Shown piece by piece: positions 56,477 to 64,000 of a DNA stretch of 64,000 nt. This stretch comes from Phytopythium helicoides (lineage: Eukaryota > Oomycota > Peronosporomycetes > Pythiales > Pythiaceae). Below the pieces are notes generated by a model, which was given only the letters and a program-made list of their open reading frames with translations, ran no database searches and was not told the origin of the DNA. The stretch spans positions 248,001 through 312,000 of the forward strand of contig JANFNE010000003.1 of NCBI GenBank assembly GCA_024867545.1, in the 5' to 3' direction. Made by a program: the position numbers and the translations under genes. The number at the start of each line of letters is the position of its first letter. Within the stretch, counting starts at the first letter, position 1.

Positions 56477-59400
56477 ATGGAGGCCATGATCACGGCTTCA
56501 AATCATTTGTGCAGGATGTGCGGTGGTGCTGGATTCGGAGCTCGTGTTGCTCGACATAGTTCCTACTCACATGAGGCACCATTTTCGAATCCTTCCTCAA
56601 TCGACGAGTTGATCCAGGACCAATCGATGGTGGTTCAAATACCAAGCATGTTTGATCGACAAGAATCACCACAGCTCAATATTCGCTGCTCTAGCCTGAC
56701 AGTTGCAATCGACAAGATCCGCTCCAGGAAAGATGGCGATGAAACTGGCGTTGTGCTCGATTCAGAGACAAAGGCAGACGGCAGTTCAAAGAGGAAAAAA
56801 CAAGTAATCACCACCTACCTGCTCAAGAACGTCACGGGAGTGTTTGAACCAGGAACCATGACGCTCGTACTAGGCCAACCTGGATCTGGCAAGTCGACTC
56901 TGCTCAAGGTCCTCGCTGGCCGGTTTCCTACTAGCAAGACTACTCGAGTTGAAGGAGAGGTAATGTACAGCGGAATCGACCGTTTGACGATCACCAAGTC
57001 GCTTCCCCGCAACGTATCATACGTCGCCCAAGACGATATTCACATCCCACTGATGACTGTCCGCGAGACCCTCGAGTTTGCACTCGAGTGTTGCGGAAAT
57101 GACATCGTGAGTGGAAACGCGATGCCGTGGGCTGATGAAGACGACTGTGGCGAGGGTAAGCTTTCTACGAAACCTTCAAGTGGCTCTGTCGACTTGATTT
57201 TAAAGCAACTCGGTCTCGAGGATTGCCAGCACACCATCATGGGGGACACCATGACTCGTGGCGTATCTGGTGCTGAGCGCAAGCGCGTAACAATGGGTGA
57301 AATGCTTTTCGGCAACAAACAACTCGTGATCCTCGACGAGATCACCACGGGTCTCGACAGCGCAATCGCGTTTGACATTGTGGCCTGGCAAAGGAAGATT
57401 GCGATCGAGAAGAAGAAGACGGTCGTGATGTCGTTACTGCAACCGTCACCTGAAATCTTTGCTCTATTTGACAATGTGCTGGTGCTGAGTGCGGGCGAGG
57501 TCATGTACTTTGGACCATGTACCAACGCAACTGACCACTTTGGGACTTTGGGATATGTTTGTCCTCCGACGCGTGATGTTGCCGACTTTCTCGTGGATCT
57601 TGGAACCGACAAGCAGCACCAGTACCAGGTATCAAATGTCGTGCTGCAAAACCATATCCCGGCCCTACCCCAAGAATTTGCAGAGGCATATTCTGCTTCG
57701 ACAGTCAGCGAAGAAATGCTCGGCAAACTTCGTGAACCGGTGGAGTACGCAGACTGTCAATGGTTCCTGCAACGACCAATATTCTACCAGTCATTTTGGG
57801 CCAACATGATGACATTACTCAAACGACAAACTACTCTCTCTGTTCGGGATCGAATGTACCTGATGGGAAGAGTATTTGTCATTGCAGTAGTTGGACTGAT
57901 CTATGGGACGCTCTTCTTCCAATTTGACCCGACAGAGATCACTGTGGTTGCAGGCGTGGCATTCACGGTCACATTATTTCTCGCCGCCAAACAGTCCGTT
58001 GAAAACCCAATCTTCATGGAAGCTCGTGCCATGTTTTACAAACAACGAGGTGCTAACTTCTATCGGACATCTTCATATCTCCTGGCTTACTCGCTATCGC
58101 AGATTCCGTCGGTTCTCATTGAGACAGCGGTGTTGGGCTCAATCATATACTGGGCGTGTGGCTTCGTGCCTGCTGCTGGTAACTTCCTACTCTTCGAAGT
58201 CTTTCTGTTCCTCACGGCAATGACGCTGTCGGCATGGTTTTTCTTCGTCGCTGCTGCATCTCCAAACATCCAAATCGCAGAGCCACTCGGCATGCTATCG
58301 TTGTTATTCTTCATCATTTTTGGAGGTGTCATCATCACCAAAAGCTACGTTCCCGATTACCTGATCTGGATATATTGGCTGAACCCGTTGGCGTGGACAT
58401 TGAGAAGTCTTCTTGTGCTCCAGTATCGACACGAAAGTCTTGACGTCTGTATCCACAAAGGAATCGACTACTGCAGCATATACGGCAAAACCTTGGGCGA
58501 GTATTATCTGAGCTCTTACGATATCCCATCCGGCAAGCACTGGATATGGCTCGGTCCCATCTTTCTCCTTCTTTCCTACACCACCTTTATGCTAATGGTG
58601 TATTGGGCGCTGGAGTACTGTCGCTATGAAACACCCGAGAGCGATCGAAACCGCGTCATCACCGTCAAGAGAAGAAACCAGTTCAGCCATACTGATACCA
58701 GTGAGCATTGAGAACTTCCATCTCGTCCATACACCAAAAAATGGGCTTGAGGAACCAAACTCTGTCAGGATCGATTTACCCGAATGTCACATTTTGCATC
58801 CAATTCAGCCCGTCACGATTGCGTTCAAGGATATCTGGTACTCTGTCCCAGATCCAAACAACAGAAAACAAAACATCGACCTGCTCAAGGGAGTCAGCGG
58901 ATACGCCATGCCACATACCATCACAGCGCTCATGGGAGCTTCCGGAGCCGGAAAGACCACACTCATGGACGTCATCGCTGGTCGCAAGACTGGAGGTACC
59001 ATGACTGGACAAGTGCTACTCAACGGATACCCAGCAACAGATTTGGCGATCCGTCGATCAACTGGATACTGCGAGCAGATGGATGTGCACTCGGAGACTG
59101 CTACTTTTCGTGAAGCTCTGTTGTTCAGTGCCTTCCTTCGACAGGGTTCGGATGTCTCTGTTGAAGTCAAGCGTAACTGGGTGAGCGAATGTATCGATCT
59201 TCTGGAGCTATCACCGATCGCCGACAACATCATCCGAGGTAGTTCTCGCGAGCAGTTGAAACGGTTGACGATCGGAGTAGAGCTGGCAGCTCGACCGAGT
59301 GTGTTGTTCCTCGATGAGCCGACGAGTGGGTTGGATGCTCGTGCTGCGAAGCATATCATGGAAGGAGTGCGAAAAGTGGCAGATACTGGTGTGACTGTGG

Positions 59401-60670
59401 TTTGTACCATTCACCAGCCGTCACCGGAGGTGTTTGGAGTGTTTGATAAATTGCTGTTGCTGAAGCGTGGTGGAGAGATGGTGTTTTTTGGCGACTTGAA
59501 GAATGGAGCTCGTGAGATGATCGAGTATTTTGAGTCGATTGTTGGAGTTCGGAGATTTGAAGAGGGCATGAACCCGGCGGCGTGGATGCTGGATGTGATT
59601 GGTGCGGGTGTTGATGGCAGCAATGATGATAGCAAGACCATGCTCGGTGATGGGGAGGACTTTCAGCCAGACTTTGCAGGTGTGTTTGCTGAGAGTGAAC
59701 TGAAGCAGCGATTGATGTTGACTTTGAGTGAGAGGGTATGTGTACTCCGTCACCATCATTACCGCAGATCGCTTTTTCGTCGAAGCGAGCGGCTAGTGAG
59801 TGGACACAGATGCGATTTCTGCTGACTCGGTTCTTTCGAATGCACTTGCGCGACTCAGATTACAACGTGACACGGTGCGCAGTCTCTATTGTTGTTGCAC
59901 TTTTGTTCATGCTCGTATTCGTCGGTGCCGAGTACGACAATTACCAAGGTGTCAACTCGGGGATCGGGACGCTGTACCTCACCACCATTTTTGTTGGCGT
60001 TATTTCATTCGACAGCGTGCTTCCTTTCACCATGAATGATCGCCCTGCGTTCTACCGAGAGCGAGCATCACGCACATACAATACGTTCTGGTACCTCTTT
60101 GCGTCGAGCATGTCAGAAATTCCGTACGTGGTGCTGAGTACGCTGCTCTTTACGGCAATTTTCTTTCCGAGCGTCGGGTTCTCGGGTGTAGGCCGTTTCT
60201 TCCTCTTCTGGCTTGTGAATGCACTTGCAGTGCTGACACAAACGTATCTAGGCAACCTATTGGCACTCCTCATGCCGACAATTGAGGCTGCAGCAGCAGT
60301 TGGGATGCTGCTTATCGCAATCTTTGGCGTACACATGGGCTTCAACCCACCTGCTTCAACTCTGTCTGAAGTTTACAAGGTTATCTACCACATCACTCCG
60401 CAAAAGTATATCCTGTCGATCTTGGCGGCTGCAGTGTTTGGAGACTGTCCGAGTGGAAATCCAGATAGCTCTATGCTTGGTTGTAAAGTACTCGTAGACG
60501 CACCTCCCACACTGCCGGCAAACGTGACTGTGAAGGAGTTCATTGAGGGGGTGTACTGGATCAAGTACGACGAGATCTGGTGGAATATCGGTATCACTGT
60601 GCTAATCATCGTTGTTCTTCGCATTCTGACCCTGTTGACATTGCGTTCCGTGAACCATCAAACCAAGTGA
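56477..60670 (+). pseudogene. PDR/ABCG full-size ABC transporter 2 (frameshifts at about 58690 and 59735)
   Basis: About 1,400 codons, ATG 56477. NBD1 'GQPGSGKST', signature 'VSGAERKR' (second Gly of the usual GG is Ala) and Walker B 'LVILDEITTGLDSA'. TMD1 includes the PDR motif 'MEARAMFYKQRGANFY'. NBD2 'GASGAGKTT', 'REQLKRLTIG', 'LFLDEPTSGLDA'. TMD2 ends 'LLTLRSVNHQTK'. The predicted role is ATP-driven export across the plasma membrane. The NBD1-TMD1 half runs to a stop at 58711, and NBD2 continues in another frame that overlaps from 58626, so one shift lies near 58690. A second lies near 59735, where 'gagagggtatg' has one base more than expected for 'LSEG..PSPSLPQIAFSSK'. Neither break has plausible intron ends. 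The gene is a diverged inverted paralog of transporter 1. Confidence 0.8.
58813..59612. repeat. NBD2 tract nearly identical (inverted) to 41390-42195
   Basis: The counterpart of the tract in ABC transporter 1. Only a handful of base differences were noticed across about 800 bases, against strong divergence on either side. Confidence 0.75.
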
Positions 60671-60846
60671 AGACTCATGGTAGTGAGCGAGTAGCTAATG
60701 GAAATGCAAGGGTGGATGCTCTAGACTACACCTCCATCCAATTTAGATGGTTTATACAAGAAATTCAAGTACATACGCGTTCTATTGTGCAATTTGTTTT
60801 ACACTCGATCCTTGTTCGTGGCCTGTCGATATCAAGCTAGTGCCAG

Positions 60847-61625
60847 TCAAGCCTTCACAATAACAGCCACAGGAGACTCGAGCGACTGGAACGTCGTAGT
60901 CACGCACGAGCTCTCTACACCCACTCGCATCTCGATCTCAACACACTTGCTTCCATCACTGACAATCAAACCGTGTCGGCTCTGGCGGTACACCAAGTAC
61001 AACACGACTTGAATGGAGCTCAGCACGACGCCAAACGAGTTGGGAACTAGCAAGTACATGTCGTGCTTGACGATACCCCACGTGAGCCAGAGCGACGTGT
61101 TAAGCACGATGGCACTGCACATGAGAACGGGGATAGATGCCGACGACCTGGTGACGATCACGTGCTTGATCTTCTCGAGTGGCGACAGGTACAAGACAAA
61201 GTTCATGACGACTGCGAGGTACCCGAGTACATTGGCGACCTGACTGTCGGTCTGGTGGATCACACCAGTCTGTGCTAGGATCAGGTACAGCGTCACGGGG
61301 ACGAAGATGACGAGTCCGAGTCCGACTGCCTTGGCCACATACACGCGGTCGGTGCACCAGTAGGTATAGACGACGATGTAGATGGCGGAAAGCGCCTCGG
61401 CGAGCACGGACACGAAGAATAGCGGAAGATGTTTCCCTTTGGGTAGGCGTAGACGGCCCAGAGGTGGTTGTTGATCCACATGGCAACGAGCGGCGAGACG
61501 ATCATAGTGCCGACGCTCTTGTTCTTGTGTACGTGGTAGAGCTCTGGGATGGGGCTGATGGTGAGTGCAAGTTGGGAGATGGTCGTGAGCACCGTGAGCG
61601 TCGAGACGAGCGCCGAGGTTGTCAT
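60847..61625 (-). pseudogene. SWEET (MtN3/saliva) sugar transporter, one frameshift
   Basis: About 259 codons, ATG 61625 ('MTTSALVSTLT'). SWEETs are seven-TM facilitators moving mono- or disaccharides down their gradient, built from two three-helix MtN3 repeats joined by a linker helix. The first repeat shows 'SPIPELYHVHKNKSVG' and 'VSPLVAMWINNHLWAVYAY'. The second shows 'LGYLAVVMNFVLYLSPLEKI' and 'PVLMCSAIVLNTSLWLTWG', with the conserved Pro and Asn of the transport pore. The frame slips by one base near 61425 between 'YPKGNIF' and 'PLFFVSVLAEALSA'; both halves are otherwise clean. The C-terminal ~35 residues are cytosolic. Oomycetes carry many SWEET-like genes. This one could be intact if the indel is an assembly error. 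Confidence 0.8.
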
Positions 61626-62374
61626 GGTGGATGATGGCGTTGGTATGTGTGGTCTGGTGTGTGTGATGCTGTCTGAGCTTGATGAGGAGCTGGTAAATGC
61701 CTGAGTGAGCTTCTGGCAGATGTCAATAGCTAGGTCGATGGTAAGGTCGGTGACATTCGGAGGCAGTTCTTGTGGTCAAATTGGTAGGCCTTCATCCACA
61801 TCGACCACGTCGATCGATAGCCTGTCACTGGTTTGGTGGAGCGCCGCAGACTTCCGGTGCATGAGCTCAGTTCAGTAGTTATCAGTGAACCGCCATGACA
61901 CGACAACGCTCGTCTAATCACCAGAGTGGTCGAACGCCAGCTCATCCATCACATCGGTCGTAGTGGCCACGAGACCAAGTGGGGATGTCCATTGTGCCAT
62001 CAGGTCACCAGATTGGACGAGCGACTTGCGCGCGTCGCATGCGTGCGTTACTTTATGTGGGCCACGCGCACTCTTTCTCTCGCTTTCGCCCATTCTCATT
62101 CTCGAGGCATATTGGTGAAGGCACGAGAGCTGCGCATGGCTGGTTGGTTGGCATAGTGATCAACCATTTCGCTGGTGATTCTGATCTAATGTCGTTCAAG
62201 ATATCACAATAATGCATGTTTTCAGGCTGAAGGTGAGATCAAAACCCAGAGATGCGTAGCGCGATAACTTTTTATTGTGTCATTATCTTTTCCATCTTGA
62301 GCATGCAAATGAAAGGCAGAGCGTGGGATCCGTAGGCTAAAGCCGTCGTTCAGGGAATTTCAGTACCCGCCCGA
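61626..62374. other. Intergenic, nothing recognised
   Basis: 750 bases between the SWEET start and the stop of the next minus-strand gene. No frame with recognisable similarity, RNA gene or repeat array was found. Confidence 0.45.
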
Positions 62375-63878
62375 TTATTCCGCACGATGTGGATGAACAC
62401 TTGCTCCTTCGATGACCACATCTGAAGCGGTTGTTTCACCAACAATCGCAGCCGGTGACGGTTGCTGCGCAGACGACACTGGCGCCGATATTTTCTGGTC
62501 GAGTTTGGGTCGGATGACGGCATTGTTATTCTTTGCTTGTGCACTCTTTCCAGCCTCACGCGCTGGCTTGCCAAACATTTTGAAACCCACCCACCCAACT
62601 GCTGACATGAATGCAGTCTTGACGAACTCGACAATCTGGTCGGACCACCACGACGTGATAAGCACCGATCCAATCGCTTTGATTCGACGCGCTTCTGCTT
62701 CCCTGCGAGCCGCCTCAATGTCTGAGGCGACGCCATCAGCCAGTCGATTGGCCACGCTAGAAGCGTAAAACCACCCGAACGCAGCAAGAGAAGCAGCTAG
62801 ACCCAGAGCAATGGCGTAGATAGTTCTCTGACGGTATGATCCATTTTGTGCGGAACGCACTGCGATGCCGGCCGCGATGGTGAAGACTTCGGTGAGAATT
62901 ACAGTAACCGCTTGAGCAGTCTTCGAGTACGACACATCCGCTCCCAAACACTCAAGTGACTTGGTCTCGACTTTCGAGTCCAATACGGTTGTGGACGAAA
63001 TGAATCCGCAAGAATAAACGTGGGAACCCGAGCAACCAACAATATCACTCTCTTTGAGGCAGCTGCAGTGGTCTGTGCATCCGTAATAGTTGCCGTTGCA
63101 GTATGTATCGCAGACACAGGAGCTGCAAGCTGACACTGTGTGGGTCGACGAGCACTTTTCATTGTTGTAGACGATTGTCCCGAGCAAGAACGCAAGCGAC
63201 AGCGTCACCACTAGCTCAATTATAATCTTGAGAAACGATTGGGTCTTGGTTGGGTAGCGTGGCTTCTGCGTCTTGCTACTCTTGAAAAAGCATTTACGCG
63301 CAATGGGGATCAATATGAGCCCTGCCCACTTGTTCAGGTCGGCGAAAACGTCCATCAGCGCTTCAAACGAATTTTCCTCAGGCATCAATGGCTTTAGTAG
63401 GAACTCGACAATCCAGCCCTTGCTTTTGTCTCGAAGCTCTTGTTTTCCTTCATTATCCACTACCGCCATCTTCTTTGCAACGTTGCTTTCCCCTCCAGCC
63501 ACCACAGCCTCTTGGGGCCGGCTTGTGTAGTATGCGAAAGTCTTTGCAAGTACAGCAAAGAGGAGGGAGACTATAATGTAGACACTGCAGATTGTTGCAT
63601 AATCTCTCGAGTCCATTGGTGGGGCTTCGTACACACTGGCGCTGCTATACGTATCCCACGTTGCGTCGCATGTTTCATTGCCTGGAGCCGTGCACGTCGC
63701 ATGTATCATTCCACTCTGTTCCGTACAAGTGAAGCATGTGCATCCATAGTTTTCAGCTGCGCTGAGTGCGTCGTCACACGATGAGAGCGACCAGCAGAAG
63801 TCTGGCAGCAACTGGTTGAAGCAAGACTGAGGCTATTGAAGCTAGCATGAGGCCGGCAGCTTGTACTGAGAATCGCAT
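62375..63878 (-). pseudogene. Cys-rich multi-TM protein with signal peptide, one frameshift
   Basis: About 500 codons. The likely start is the ATG at 63878, encoding a signal peptide ('MRFSVQAAGLMLASIAS'). Near 63830 the frame must shift by one base to continue as 'QSCFNQLLPDFCWSLSSCDD', which opens the mature Cys-rich ectodomain. From there the frame is clean to 62375. Features in order: Cys-rich ectodomain, TM 'ICSVYIIVSLLFAVLAKTFA', cytosolic loop, TM 'FLKIIIELVVTLSLAFLLG', a second Cys-rich segment ('CSSCVCDTYCNGNYYGC'), two more TM stretches, an amphipathic helix, and a Lys/Ala-rich tail. The family is not recognised. The alternating Cys-rich loops suggest a cell-surface protein. Confidence 0.65.
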
Positions 63879-64000
63879 CTTGATCGTAGTCTTGTGAGAT
63901 CTGGGTGGAAAATTTGCGTCTGGTCAAGCCTCGCCTACAGAAGACTAGAAGGTTTCATCGGTCCAGCAGCAAGACGGTGTGACAAGCATCGATTGAAATA

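Overview
The window looks like nuclear DNA of an oomycete, probably Phytophthora-like. Supporting this are compact genes, few short GT..AG introns (about 58-115 bp), many intron-free multi-kilobase genes, full-size PDR/ABCG transporters, a SWEET sugar porter, a large family of ankyrin-TKL kinases, and several multi-TM families that look oomycete-specific. Species level cannot be read from the sequence alone.

Layout. 1-3099: a multi-PH-domain gene broken by about ten frameshifts. 3300-13282: a small segmental duplication, with two 2-oxoglutarate/Fe(II) oxygenase paralogs (one per strand) bracketing two nearly identical multi-TM proteins and an ABHD1/3-type lipase-like hydrolase. 13625-17514: housekeeping genes, a kinesin-6-like motor (minus, five exons) and ER membrane complex subunit EMC10 (plus, seven exons), divergently arranged. 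17811-38060: four consecutive minus-strand genes of one family (A, B, D, C). Each encodes ankyrin repeats, a TKL pseudokinase, a helical bundle, a second canonical TKL kinase and a second helical bundle. A fifth copy (E) is on the plus strand at 49265-52477 and a relic lies near 54.7 kb. 38641-48122: phosphatidylserine decarboxylase, a PDR/ABCG transporter, a small two-exon gene, eIF3j and a fatty-aldehyde-type dehydrogenase. 53-64 kb: decayed repeats, an ABCG 3' fragment, a small membrane protein, a second PDR/ABCG transporter, a SWEET porter and a cysteine-rich multi-TM protein.

The main system is the ankyrin/pseudokinase/kinase family. Its order (variable repeat sensor, regulatory-looking pseudokinase, active-looking kinase) recalls JAK kinases and plant tandem kinase-pseudokinase immune receptors. 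The ankyrin and pseudokinase halves differ between copies, while the second kinase is almost identical in DNA, with signs of gene conversion. Each copy carries one to three frameshifts or nonsense codons. Single-base indels also interrupt PSD, ALDH, SWEET and both ABC genes, so either the region is decaying or this assembly has residual indel errors. Reads or transcripts would decide.

Many open frames in the dense coding stretches are antisense or alternate-frame shadows and are omitted. Starts were moved to the first sensible ATG where the frame opens with a non-ATG codon.
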